Positions 25,352 to 34,146 of a stretch of DNA of 51,934 nt are shown here, piece by piece. The DNA comes from Agathobacter sp. (GTDB taxonomy: Bacteria; Bacillota; Clostridia; Lachnospirales; Lachnospiraceae), in NCBI GenBank assembly GCA_017481285.1, contig JAFUPI010000030.1:1-51934 (forward strand), written 5' to 3'. Both the position numbers and the translations under genes were made by a program. Positions within the stretch are counted from its first letter, which is position 1. Every line of letters starts with the position of its first letter. Below the pieces are notes generated by a model. That model saw only the letters and a list, made by a program, of their open reading frames with translations. It was not told where the DNA came from and made no database searches.

Positions 25352-28204
25352 TTAGTTTGCTGGTCCAAGATAATCATAGTAATAGCAAAGTTTTGTCCAA
25401 GCATGATCTACATTTTCAAATGTATATTTGTCCATAATCATCTGGAGAACTTCTGCTAATTCTTCTGTTACAACTACACAGCCGTTACGTTCTACACTGC
25501 CGGTTTCAATCTTGCTGCAGTAAGCACGAACTGTTTCGGTATAATCTTTTCCTGTACCATGGTATTTGCCAGCATAAACATCTTTCAACTGATATTCTTC
25601 TGCATAAGCATCATAATCTTCACCCCAAAGGTCTTTGAGATACTTATCTGCAGCATCTACACTACCCTGAGCCTCGATAATAGAAAGAACATACATATCG
25701 TTTTCTGTCTTGCTGAAGTCAAAGCCACCCATGTCAATCATACCTTTTACGCCCTGGTTGGTCATAATAGGATTGCTGAATACGCCTGTGATACCAGTAA
25801 AGTCACAGTAGAGCTTGCTGCCCTTCTTGCCATTGCCTAAATCTTCGTAGTAGATTCCGTCATCACCGAGAACTACATCAATACCACCAGCGATTACGTA
25901 GTACATTGCGTCGCCTGTAGCATCGCTATCGTATGTAAAGTAACCTGGTGAAGCCAAACGGAATAAGTTATATGTTGGAGCAACATATTCAATATCATAA
26001 GTAATAGTACCTACTTCATATACATCCCAGAATGCGATGTCGATGTAGTATGCTTTGCCAACTTCCATGTAGAATACCATAGAAACTTCGCCTTCTTCTG
26101 TAAACATTCTTTCATCGCGTTCATATACGAGGAGTTCTTCACGGTTTTCATTGAAAATCCATGCATCTACACCCTGCTGAGATTCGTTATGAGAAGTAAT
26201 GCGGTATACACCAGAGGTAGTTGGAACGAATTTTGCCATTAAACCTCTTGGTAAGATTGCTCTATCATAGTAGAAGCTGTTTCCGCTTCCCATATGTGCA
26301 GTATATGCTGAGAATGTAGCAAGACCTTTGATTGGATCTTCTAACTGAATGCCAGCACCATATGCATCATAGTATTTACAAATCTTTAACCATTCATTTT
26401 CATCGTCTTCAAAACCATATTTTTCAGCAAATGCCATCAACAATTCGCCTAATTCTTTGGTTACTGGACATGAACCTGTTAACTGAGAGTTTGAAGCATA
26501 GTTTGCATACTGTTCCAAATCTGCGAAACGGTCTACGCCATCTACTTCAAATTTTCCGTCGTCATATACAAGCTCGTATACAGTTCCTTCTTCATTGAAC
26601 TGTGTATAATTTAATAAGTCAGCTAAAAGAAGTGGACCATTTGCAGTGCCTACATGGTAGTAGCCGTCTGCTGGATTATAAACGATATCTGCATAAGTAT
26701 AAGAACCATCTTCCTGTTCTACTGCTGCATATCTTGGAATATGTACAGTTGCGTTTTTGTCAATTGCATTAGCATCAACCACGCGTAAGTTCTTGATGTA
26801 TGCTGTATCATCACCTTCATTGGTGCTTTCATCCTTTAAGAAGCAAAGTGCAAGTTCATAAGTACCATCTTCCACTGCTACCCATGGATAACATGTTTTC
26901 CATGTAGGATTTTCATCTGCACCAGAAATCTGATAAATATCTTCGTCATTTACGATTACAACAAGTGCATCGTTTGCTCTTTCACAAGATACGATATAAT
27001 CGAATGCAATTGCCTGACCTTTCTTTAATTCGATGTCTGCATAAATAATTGCATAAGAATCTTCAATTCCCTTGTTAGAAGCATAGATACAGTTTGCACC
27101 ATTCTTTTCACCAAGAACAAATGGCCATGTAAATTCTGCTGCATCGCCTTCTTCTGCACGGTAAGTAATGCCTTCTGTACCATTGATTGCTGCTTCAATA
27201 TCTTCTGATTTTGGCATTTCATAGGTTGGTTTAATCTGAGTTACCAAATCAGCGATACCATTTACACAAAGTTTCTGCTCGTAATCCTTTGCTGTAAAGT
27301 GTTCAAAAGCAGAATAAAATGGTCTAAGGCTGGTAATCGCACCAGATTCTACACAACAAATTACACCATACTGGTCAATCAATACGGAGGTTGGGTAACC
27401 CTGAATACTGAATACATTTGACCATGATGTAGGACATTCTGCCATAATGAATGGTAAATTGTTGTTTGTCTGGAATGCCTTAACTGCATCAGCACCTTCG
27501 TTCATTGGGTCAAGAGCAAGGATTTCGATATCATCCTTATAGTCGTTATAAGCTTCTGCCATAACTGGGAACTCTTTTACACACCATGAACAGTTGGTGT
27601 ACCAGAAGTTCAACATAACCATTTTCTTTTCTTTCAAGAGTTCAGAAAGCTGAACCTTTTCGCCATCTGGTGTTGTGATAGTAAAGTCATACATTACATC
27701 ACCTAAACCAAGCTGTGCAGTAGAGATGTCATCATCTGTAATAAGAGATGAGGTAAGTACGATTTTGGCTTTCTTGCCATCGAACTGATAGTAATCCTTT
27801 ACTTCATATCCCTTTGGTGCTCCATCGATTTCGATGTAGTAATTGTCACTTTCAGGAAGTTCGAGTTCTACTGTACCATCTTCTTCCAATTCAGCTGCAT
27901 CAGCTAAATCTGTTAATTTCTCGTCATTATACACACGTACGTCGATATCAGAGAGAATCATGCCTCCCTTTGTCTTAACACTTACGGTGTATGTAGTCTT
28001 TTTGCCGGAACCAATCCCTGTGTTTCCGCCACCACCTTGTGCACCACTTCCACTAATGCCTACAACCAATGCAACGATTAACGCTACAACAGCTACAGCA
28101 CCAACGATAAGAGCCGCAAGGAATTTCTTGTCTGTCTTAGCACGTTCTACAATTACATTAAAATTTTCTGCAATTGTAATGCCTAAGTTCTTCAACTTTT
28201 CCAT
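25352..28204 (-). CDS. Membrane-anchored TlpA-like protein with two recurring C-terminal-type domains
   Basis: A 950-aa first gene of the operon. A basic cytoplasmic N-terminus and membrane helix (about 29-50) anchor it, with a glycine-rich linker. A beta domain (about 70-150) is followed by a TlpA-like domain (about 168-310) with WYTNCSWC (Cys205, Cys208) and cis-Pro GYPTSVLID. Then come a jelly-roll-like region (about 340-470), the recurring domain (about 480-630; ADGYYHVGTANGPLLLADL, EWLKICKYYDAYG), a PPC-like region (about 650-740) and a second, diverged copy at the C-terminus (DGIYYED; AWTKLCYYYDYLG). The CSWC redox motif is unusual: Ser-Trp rather than Gly-Pro should alter the redox potential. 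Start is fixed by AGGAGG 5 nt before the ATG; a TTGACT-N17-TAGAAT promoter lies upstream. Substrate unknown. Confidence 0.85.
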   Translation of the reverse strand: MEKLKNLGITIAENFNVIVERAKTDKKFLAALIVGAVAVVALIVALVVGISGSGAQGGGGNTGIGSGKKTTYTVSVKTKGGMILSDIDVRVYNDEKLTDLADAAELEEDGTVELELPESDNYYIEIDGAPKGYEVKDYYQFDGKKAKIVLTSSLITDDDISTAQLGLGDVMYDFTITTPDGEKVQLSELLKEKKMVMLNFWYTNCSWCVKEFPVMAEAYNDYKDDIEILALDPMNEGADAVKAFQTNNNLPFIMAECPTSWSNVFSIQGYPTSVLIDQYGVICCVESGAITSLRPFYSAFEHFTAKDYEQKLCVNGIADLVTQIKPTYEMPKSEDIEAAINGTEGITYRAEEGDAAEFTWPFVLGEKNGANCIYASNKGIEDSYAIIYADIELKKGQAIAFDYIVSCERANDALVVIVNDEDIYQISGADENPTWKTCYPWVAVEDGTYELALCFLKDESTNEGDDTAYIKNLRVVDANAIDKNATVHIPRYAAVEQEDGSYTYADIVYNPADGYYHVGTANGPLLLADLLNYTQFNEEGTVYELVYDDGKFEVDGVDRFADLEQYANYASNSQLTGSCPVTKELGELLMAFAEKYGFEDDENEWLKICKYYDAYGAGIQLEDPIKGLATFSAYTAHMGSGNSFYYDRAILPRGLMAKFVPTTSGVYRITSHNESQQGVDAWIFNENREELLVYERDERMFTEEGEVSMVFYMEVGKAYYIDIAFWDVYEVGTITYDIEYVAPTYNLFRLASPGYFTYDSDATGDAMYYVIAGGIDVVLGDDGIYYEDLGNGKKGSKLYCDFTGITGVFSNPIMTNQGVKGMIDMGGFDFSKTENDMYVLSIIEAQGSVDAADKYLKDLWGEDYDAYAEEYQLKDVYAGKYHGTGKDYTETVRAYCSKIETGSVERNGCVVVTEELAEVLQMIMDKYTFENVDHAWTKLCYYYDYLGPAN

Positions 28205-28281
28205 TTTGTCCTCCTAACTTTTTCACTGCTTAAGTTAATACTCCTTTATAAATGGGTAGAATTTACCGCATTATCCAATAA

Positions 28282-28310
28282 ATTCTATCATAGGAAGATA
28301 ATTGAGTCAA
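28282..28310 (-). promoter_or_regulatory. Promoter of the TlpA-associated operon
   Basis: Minus-strand TTGACT, 17-nt spacer, TAGAAT preceded by TGA (extended -10). The leader is about 70 nt, and no other strong promoter is seen down to 20510. Confidence 0.75.
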
Positions 28311-28341
28311 CACAAAATCACTAGTATATTGTATACAATAC

Positions 28342-28891
28342 AAGGCTGTCGCAAATATACATTTGTGGCTGCCTTATTTAGAATTCGCAATAAATATGCC
28401 ACTGTCTCTTCTTGAAATTTTCTCACGTTAAGAAAAATGCTTATTTTCTAAGAAACACACTTCCGACTTTTGTGATTTTTTATGTCTTTCAAATATTTTA
28501 CAATCTGCGAAAGAATGTCCGTGTGAGAAAAGACACCTTTACAGACTTTTCGCGTGTCTCTTAGTACGACGGATTTATATAATGTCATATGCATGCTCGA
28601 CTGTTTGAGGTGCTGCTTTTGCACCGAGTTTCGAGCATGCATATGTAATATCAACTATATAAAGACGTCGTACTTAGAGACACTAGGAAAGGATGTACCA
28701 GTGTCTTTTTCACATCGGACATACTTCGCAGATTGTAAAATGGATGAAAGACACAAAACTTAAGTCGGAAGTGTGTTTCATGAAAATATAGCATTTTTCT
28801 CCAAGGCTCGAAAATCCCAAGAAGAGACAGCGGCATATTTTCTTGCAAAACAAAATTAAGGCTGCCACAAATGTATATTTGCGACAGCCTT
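28342..28891. repeat. 550-bp near-palindromic (foldback) element
   Basis: The left half and the reverse complement of the right half align along almost their full 270-nt length, meeting at a short apical hairpin (GGTGC, 7-nt loop, GCACC at 28609-28625). Outer 34-35 nt arms are nearly identical. Long exact internal matches occur at equal distance from the centre, for example 28452-28468 with 28763-28779 and 28586-28600 with 28631-28645. Mismatches and small indels are spread between. Each end is itself a 15-bp hairpin like a terminator. No convincing gene or transposase lies inside, and no clear target duplication flanks it. It may be a nonautonomous foldback (MITE-like) element, a long-hairpin RNA gene or an old inverted duplication. 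Confidence 0.9.
28858..28891 (-). terminator. Terminator of the chemoreceptor gene (outer arm of the palindrome)
   Basis: On the minus strand a 15-bp stem (AAGGCTGTCGCAAAT with ATTTGTGGCAGCCTT, G-T wobbles) closes a 4-nt loop and runs into AATTTTGTTTTG. It begins 6 nt after the chemoreceptor stop codon. Confidence 0.75.
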
Positions 28892-28896
28892 GGATG

Positions 28897-30324
28897 TTAT
28901 TCTTCAATTTCAGCTCGGCGAGTTGACTCAATAACTTTCTCGATATTTTCTTTGTATAAGTCCATGGCATCAATAATTGCACCAACGGATTTCTGGTTAT
29001 CTGCAGAATAGTTCTGCATCTCTGCAACCCTTGCACGAAGATCGTGGAAAATATTTCCAACTTCGTTGACATTGTTGTTCTGCGTAGCGATGTTTCCATA
29101 TAAGGCATCAAACTGCTTCGTCAAGCGTTCAAAGCTTTCCTGAAGCTCATCCATAGATGCTTTGGATTCTTCCAATGCTTTGGTACTATCCTGGAACTGA
29201 TGAGCCGTTTCACCAACCTCTTTTTCCAATTCTTTTACAACCTCAGATACCTGCTCTGAGAAGATATTGCTGTTATTTGAAAGCTGACGCATCTCAGATG
29301 CAACAACTTCAAAACCAGCTCCGCTCTCTCCTGCTCTGGCAGCTTCAATCGAAGCATTCAATGAAAGAATTGTGGTATTGAAAGAGATATCTCCTAACTG
29401 GTCTGCAATATCTGCAACCTCACCCATTTTCTGTTCCATCGCCTGGAACACTTCGTTGGCTTCGTTTACTGTTGAAGTAACTGCTGCTAGATGCTGTTCC
29501 ATATTTGCGATATTTTCCTGATTTTCCCTCAAAGCAATTTCAAATCGGGTCACCTGCTCGTTTAACTCGATGATGGACTGCTGTGAAATAATGATTCTAT
29601 CCTGTACGTCATCACAGCTTCCCTGCATGTTAATCGCGCTCTCTACGATCGATTTGGAACCTTTTTGAAGTTCTGCTGTGTTGTTATTGATATGTGCTGA
29701 GGATTTCGCAAAATCATGATCCAATTCCTCACCCATATCCTTCATCGATTCCACGAGGCCTTCGGCTTCTTTGGCTCGGTCTTCTCCGATACCAATGAAT
29801 GCCTTGCCACGTTTGATGGTCTGGATGAAAAGCACACCTGTCAATACAAACTCACCCACGCACTGTGCATACTGTCCGATTGGATCTGCTTTTTCTGGAT
29901 GAAGCACATACATTATAATGAGAAAACAGGTCGCCATAACAAGCTGTACAATAGAGTATTTAGGCTCCAAATACAAACCTGTCAAAGCAATAACTGCCAG
30001 GAACATAATGAAGTCATCACTAAAATATCCTCCACTGTTTAAGGCAATAATAAAAATCAATACCATTAAAGAAATTGCCAGCACAAACTGCTTGGTGGTT
30101 TCTTTCGCTTTTCTAAGATGTAAAATCAAAAAGAGAATACCGAATACCGCAATAGTTGCACCAATCATCAGTGCTTGTGAAATTGCGCCACCGAGCAAAT
30201 TCTTCAAAAAGAAGAAGGATGACACCGCTATTGTAAGTATTAACATAAACCTAAAAATCTTTTCCTGTGTAATCGGTGCCTTGTTATCTTTCTTTTCCTT
30301 ATCTTTCTTTTGTAATAATCCCAT
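28897..30324 (-). CDS. Methyl-accepting chemotaxis protein without an extracellular sensor domain
   Basis: A 475-aa chemoreceptor-like signal transducer. The N-terminal 180 residues form about six closely spaced membrane helices with only short loops, so there is no external ligand domain. No HAMP domain is apparent. Residues about 200-475 are a long coiled coil with the signalling-tip sequence SLNASIEAARAGESGAGFEV, followed by VASEMRQLS, the CheA/CheW contact region. It would sense something in the membrane or cytoplasm, such as redox or energy state, and feed the chemotaxis pathway; that is inference. A TTG at 30339 is in frame, but GGAGG 8 nt before the ATG at 30324 decides the start. The ribosome site lies in a perfect inverted repeat (30325-30340). 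It is monocistronic, ending at the palindrome hairpin. Confidence 0.88.
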   Translation of the reverse strand: MGLLQKKDKEKKDNKAPITQEKIFRFMLILTIAVSSFFFLKNLLGGAISQALMIGATIAVFGILFLILHLRKAKETTKQFVLAISLMVLIFIIALNSGGYFSDDFIMFLAVIALTGLYLEPKYSIVQLVMATCFLIIMYVLHPEKADPIGQYAQCVGEFVLTGVLFIQTIKRGKAFIGIGEDRAKEAEGLVESMKDMGEELDHDFAKSSAHINNNTAELQKGSKSIVESAINMQGSCDDVQDRIIISQQSIIELNEQVTRFEIALRENQENIANMEQHLAAVTSTVNEANEVFQAMEQKMGEVADIADQLGDISFNTTILSLNASIEAARAGESGAGFEVVASEMRQLSNNSNIFSEQVSEVVKELEKEVGETAHQFQDSTKALEESKASMDELQESFERLTKQFDALYGNIATQNNNVNEVGNIFHDLRARVAEMQNYSADNQKSVGAIIDAMDLYKENIEKVIESTRRAEIEE

Positions 30325-30362
30325 TTTGGAGTCCTCCAAATTTTATAAAATCCCTAACTTGT

Positions 30363-30391
30363 ATTGTACCACAAGATATATGGGTTTTCCA
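30363..30391 (-). promoter_or_regulatory. Promoter of the chemoreceptor gene
   Basis: Minus-strand TGGAAA, 17-nt spacer and TACAAT preceded by TGG (extended -10), with a leader of about 35 nt. The -35 match is weak. Confidence 0.4.
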
Positions 30392-30393
30392 CT

Positions 30394-30423
30394 AAAAAAA
30401 TGGCTATATAAGCCACTTTTTTA
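30394..30423 (-). terminator. Terminator overlapping the end of the fliB-type gene
   Basis: Minus-strand AAAAAAGTGGCT pairs with AGCCATTTTTTT around a 5-nt loop; the stop codon lies inside the stem region. It ends the metF operon. Confidence 0.7.
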
Positions 30424-31530
30424 TCATTATCTGGTCAATCGTTTCTAGATTCTCATCGGAATGTTCGATTTCTCTGGAGAATCGATATAATAACTCTGTC
30501 ATTTCCTCTAAATTTAGTTTTTTACCATTGGTAAGCCACTTTGCCATCCACAAAAGCTCTATCATCCAGGTACAGTAAACCGCCATCTGTGCCTTTGCAA
30601 AAAGCTGTCCATCATACACGCTGCCAGGAAAATAGGTATAAAGGAAATATACCATAATCTGTTCCAGATGAATCTCCATTTCCGGTTTCTCTGATTTCCA
30701 AAGGTCAAATTCCTTTTCAACTGAGCAAACTCTTCCTTCATAGAAAAGAACAGCATATTCTGACTCTTGTGAAGCAAATCATCCCATTCTTCACGTAATA
30801 ATTCCAGTTCATAAATAAGCGGAAACATTTCTTTCGTAAGAATCTCTTCTTCCTGCAGACTTTTCTGTTGCAGGTATTCCCTTACATACTCCTGGGATTT
30901 TTCTCTCTTATATTTGGCAATCACCTGGTCACAGGCGAAAAGCTCTCGATGATTGATGCGTCTTTGCATATCATGGGCCATCCCCAGTACGAGTACTGCA
31001 CGTTCCTTCATTGGAAGATTTCTATTTTGTAAGATATCCATCATCGCAGCTCTGCCATCTTCGATAATAGAATACAAAAATGGGTCGAAATCACCGAATT
31101 CCAAAGTTTCCTCTTCCTCCGGATGTTCCTCTGTCACAAATTTTACCGGTGTCATTCGTTCCATCAAAAGACGTGCTACCACAGGGCAGGAAACTGAAAG
31201 TGTCACTTCTCTCACACCATCAAATTCTTCTGTATGACGTGGGTAATCCCGACAGGTTTTGCAAAGACTTTCTTCCCCTGCATTCTTATATAAATCACAG
31301 AGATTATCCGGATTCAAAAAGGCACAACGTTTCTCATTATCCTGACGAAAACATCCTTCTTCCCAATCCACACAGGACATAACCTTCCAAATATAGTCAC
31401 CTTTTAGTTTTTTATATTTTTCCAACGATGCATCATCTATTACAATCTGCCAGCCTGCACAACAGGTATCCGGGCATTTGTCTGCGATACATTTAAATTC
31501 ATTGAAGTAATCTGGTCTTGTGTAAATCAT
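30404..31530 (-). pseudogene. fliB: FliB-type (flagellin lysine N-methylase family) gene with a frameshift
   Basis: FliB-family proteins methylate lysines of flagellin in some bacteria. The N-terminal part shows the Cys-rich family signature (CIADKCPDTCCAGWQI, then CAFLNPDNLCDLY, CKTCRDYPRH). After KEEFAQLKR the main frame degenerates, while the -1 frame continues in family style (EKEFDLWKSEKPEMEIHLEQ, then VYFLYTYFPGSVYDGQLFAK) to a stop at 30404. One extra A in the four-A run at 30714-30717 would give QLKKEFDLW and a normal 375-aa protein. So either the gene lost one base, or this is a sequencing error. It starts 4 nt after the Rrf2 gene, with an AAAGGTGA site, and shares that operon. A chemoreceptor is encoded next door, so motility is plausible. 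Confidence 0.82.
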
Positions 31531-31534
31531 ATGG

Positions 31535-31960
31535 TCACCTTTTCTCTAATGTTGTAGAATTCTGCATCAAATCTGCTAAAGTAATGCCGTCAAAATAATC
31601 ATTTACCATCTTGTAAAATTCTCTCCACATTGGAAGTGTAGGACATTGTTCAGCTCGTTCACATGGCTTTGCATCGCATCCCAGGCAAGCCACCGGAGCT
31701 AAATCTCCTTCTGCCAATCTCAAAATATCTCCTACACGATATTCCTTAGGTTCTTTGACAAGGCGATAACCTCCGCCCTTTCCATGTACCCCTTCTACCA
31801 ACTTGTTTTTGGTAAGAACTGGCATGATTTTTTCAATATATTTCAAAGATAATTCCTGACGTTTTGCCACATCTTTCATCGGAATATATCCGCCAGAATA
31901 ATTCTCTGCCAAATCGAGCAGCACACGCAGTGCATATCGACCTCTTGTTGAAATCATCAT
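31535..31960 (-). CDS. Rrf2-family transcriptional regulator with a cysteine cluster
   Basis: A 141-aa winged-helix regulator. It opens MMISTRGRYALRVLLDLAEN, the Rrf2 hallmark, with a recognition region (KRQELSLKYIEKIMPVL) and wing GVHGKGGGYRL. Cysteines in PVACLGCDAKPCERAEQCP sit where IscR-type members bind an iron-sulfur cluster; spacing here is C-x2-C-x4-C-x5-C, not the exact IscR pattern. Family members include IscR (Fe-S) and CymR (cysteine metabolism). Its ATG overlaps the metH stop (ATGA), which implies coupled translation. Within a methionine/cysteine gene cluster it is the obvious candidate to bind the inverted repeats over the metF and metY promoters; that is inference. Confidence 0.9.
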   Translation of the reverse strand: MMISTRGRYALRVLLDLAENYSGGYIPMKDVAKRQELSLKYIEKIMPVLTKNKLVEGVHGKGGGYRLVKEPKEYRVGDILRLAEGDLAPVACLGCDAKPCERAEQCPTLPMWREFYKMVNDYFDGITLADLMQNSTTLEKR

Positions 31961-34134
31961 TCGTGCATTCCTCCCCCGAGACCTTCCATAATACTCTCTG
32001 CATAGCGGACCGTTTCCATAGCATCCTTTGCATATTTGTCTGCACCAATCTTGTCTGCATATTCCTGGGTGAGTACAGCACCGCCTACTACCACCTTGCA
32101 CCAAGGGGCCTTTTCTCTAAGCTGGCGAATGGTCTCTTCCATAGCCGGTACAGTCGTTGTCATAAGTGCACTCAGCCCCACCAATGGTGCATGGAGCTCT
32201 ACCGTTCTCTCCACAATCGCTTCTGGTGGCACATCTTTGCCAAGGTCTTTCACATCAAAGCCGTAGTTTTCCAAAAGAAGTTTTACAATATTTTTGCCAA
32301 TGTCATGGATATCTCCATGAACCGTCGCAATAACCACCAATCCTTTTTCTGTAGCATTTTCTTTTCCGCAGACCGCCATATAGTCTTTGATTTTCTCGAA
32401 CGCACTCTTTGCAGCTTCCGCACTCATCAAAAGCTGTGGCAGGTAAACCTTCTTTTCTTCATAGCCCTTACCTACGATATCCAATGCTGGAATAATTTCA
32501 TTCTGAACGATACTCAATGGCTCGTTTGTCTGGAGCATACTCTGTGTCAGTTCTCCAGCTTTTTCCTTACGGCCTGAGATGATAGCTTTTTGGAGCTCTG
32601 ATACAGTGTTCATGTTTGGTTCTATTCTACTATCTATCTGGCTTGAAGCACCGCCCCCTGCATTTGCTACTGGTGCTGCTGGTATAAACTCTGATGCCTT
32701 TTCAATATACTGAGCACAGTTCTCATCCATGCCTTTTAATGCTTTGTAGGTATAAAACGTCTTCATCATTTCCACAGAAAATGGATTCATAATCGCCGCG
32801 GATAAACCATTTTCCAATGCCAACGCAAAAAAAGTACCATTGATTGCATCACGATTTGGAAGTCCAAAGGATACATTGGATACCCCCAATGAAGTATGGC
32901 ATCCTAAGGTTTCCTTTATATAATGAAGCGAATCCAAAGTCACTTTTGCCGAATGGATGTCGGAACTGATTGTCATAGCAAGCGTATCAAAAATGATGTC
33001 TTTCTTCTCAATGCCATACCCTTCTGCCGCGGCGAGAATTTTCTCTGCAATCGCAATTCTGCCCTGTACTGTATCAGGAATACCACTTTCATCCAGCGTT
33101 AGGGCTACCACAAGTCCACCATATTTCTTAACCAGTGGAAATACTGCTTCCATACTCTCCTGTTTTCCGTTTACAGAATTTATCATGGCTTTGCCATTGT
33201 AACGACGAAGGGCTGTTTCCATTGCTTTCGCATCGGAAGTATCTATCTGAAGTGGCAAATCGGTCACTGCCTGTAGTTCACATATGGCGGTTTTCAGCAT
33301 TTCCACTTCATCGATATCTGGCAATCCCACATTCACATCCAGAATGTGCACGCCTTTTTCTTCCTGACGAAGACCTTCACCCAAAATATAATCAATATCA
33401 CGCTCGATTAACGCCTGTTTGAAGCGTTTCTTTCCAGTTGGATTAATTCGTTCCCCAATAAGAATTGGCTCTTTCTCGAATTTCACTGCATGGGTATAAG
33501 AAGATACCATAGCGATATTCTTTGGCTGGATAGCTACTGGTGTCATCTTGTTGGTTTTCGCATATAGATTCTGGATATATTCCGGTGTCGTTCCACAGCA
33601 TCCGCCAACAACACGTACGCCTTTTTCTACTAAACCAGCTACTTCCTGGGCAAATTCATCTGGTGTAATATCAAAAAATGTCTTTCCATTTTCTGCTTTT
33701 GGAAGTCCTGCGTTTGGTTTCAAAATAACTGGAATAGATGCATTGGCAAGAAGCTCTTCCACCACGCCACTGAGCTGTTTTGGTCCAAGAGAACAGTTTG
33801 CACCGATTGCATCTGCTCCCATACCTTCTACCATAGCTACCATAGCTGTTGCGTTGGCACCTGTCATCAGTTTGCCGTCTTCCCCATAGGCATTGGAAAC
33901 CAGTACTGGCAAATCACTATTTTCCTTCGCCGCCAAAAGTGCAGCTTTTGTCTCATAGCTATCATTCATGGTTTCGATAAAAATAAGGTCTGCACCATAT
34001 TTCACACCTAATTTTACGGTCTCGGCAAACACTGCTACCGCATCCTCAAAATCTAAATCTCCCAATGGTTTTAAAAGCTTTCCCGTTGGTCCAATATCCA
34101 AAGCAATGAATTTCTGGGTGTTGCTGGCTTGCAT
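31957..34134 (-). CDS. metH: Cobalamin-dependent methionine synthase, C-terminal part of a split gene
   Basis: Carries most of MetH, 725 aa. MetH transfers a methyl group from methyltetrahydrofolate through cobalamin to homocysteine. Present here: the rest of the homocysteine-binding barrel with zinc ligands in GANCSLGP and GGCCGTTPEYI (up to about 200), the pterin-binding domain (about 220-480; PILIGERINPTGKKRF, LQIDTSDAKAM), the helical cap (about 510-600) and the cobalamin domain with VHGDIHDIGKNIV, whose His ligates cobalt. The AdoMet activation domain is absent, as in many Firmicutes, and is supplied by the gene at 34435. The first 95 residues lie in the preceding frame, separated only by an in-frame TAG. 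A GGAG site spans that stop, 9 nt before this ATG, so reinitiation is possible. Confidence 0.88.
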   Translation of the reverse strand: MQASNTQKFIALDIGPTGKLLKPLGDLDFEDAVAVFAETVKLGVKYGADLIFIETMNDSYETKAALLAAKENSDLPVLVSNAYGEDGKLMTGANATAMVAMVEGMGADAIGANCSLGPKQLSGVVEELLANASIPVILKPNAGLPKAENGKTFFDITPDEFAQEVAGLVEKGVRVVGGCCGTTPEYIQNLYAKTNKMTPVAIQPKNIAMVSSYTHAVKFEKEPILIGERINPTGKKRFKQALIERDIDYILGEGLRQEEKGVHILDVNVGLPDIDEVEMLKTAICELQAVTDLPLQIDTSDAKAMETALRRYNGKAMINSVNGKQESMEAVFPLVKKYGGLVVALTLDESGIPDTVQGRIAIAEKILAAAEGYGIEKKDIIFDTLAMTISSDIHSAKVTLDSLHYIKETLGCHTSLGVSNVSFGLPNRDAINGTFFALALENGLSAAIMNPFSVEMMKTFYTYKALKGMDENCAQYIEKASEFIPAAPVANAGGGASSQIDSRIEPNMNTVSELQKAIISGRKEKAGELTQSMLQTNEPLSIVQNEIIPALDIVGKGYEEKKVYLPQLLMSAEAAKSAFEKIKDYMAVCGKENATEKGLVVIATVHGDIHDIGKNIVKLLLENYGFDVKDLGKDVPPEAIVERTVELHAPLVGLSALMTTTVPAMEETIRQLREKAPWCKVVVGGAVLTQEYADKIGADKYAKDAMETVRYAESIMEGLGGGMHE

Positions 34135-34146
34135 CTGCTGGTGCTC

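Noticed and set aside
28312-28341. Target-site duplication of the foldback element
   Set aside because: A small palindrome (TATTGTATACAATA) lies at the left edge, but no copy of the left flank is found at the right edge.
28448-28763. Small reading frames inside the palindrome
   Set aside because: They lack ribosome sites, have odd composition and mirror each other only because the DNA is palindromic.
30714-30717. Programmed -1 frameshift in fliB
   Set aside because: The run reads TTG AAA AGG, which is not a proper X-XXY-YYZ slippery heptamer, and no downstream stimulatory structure is obvious; a base loss or error is more likely.
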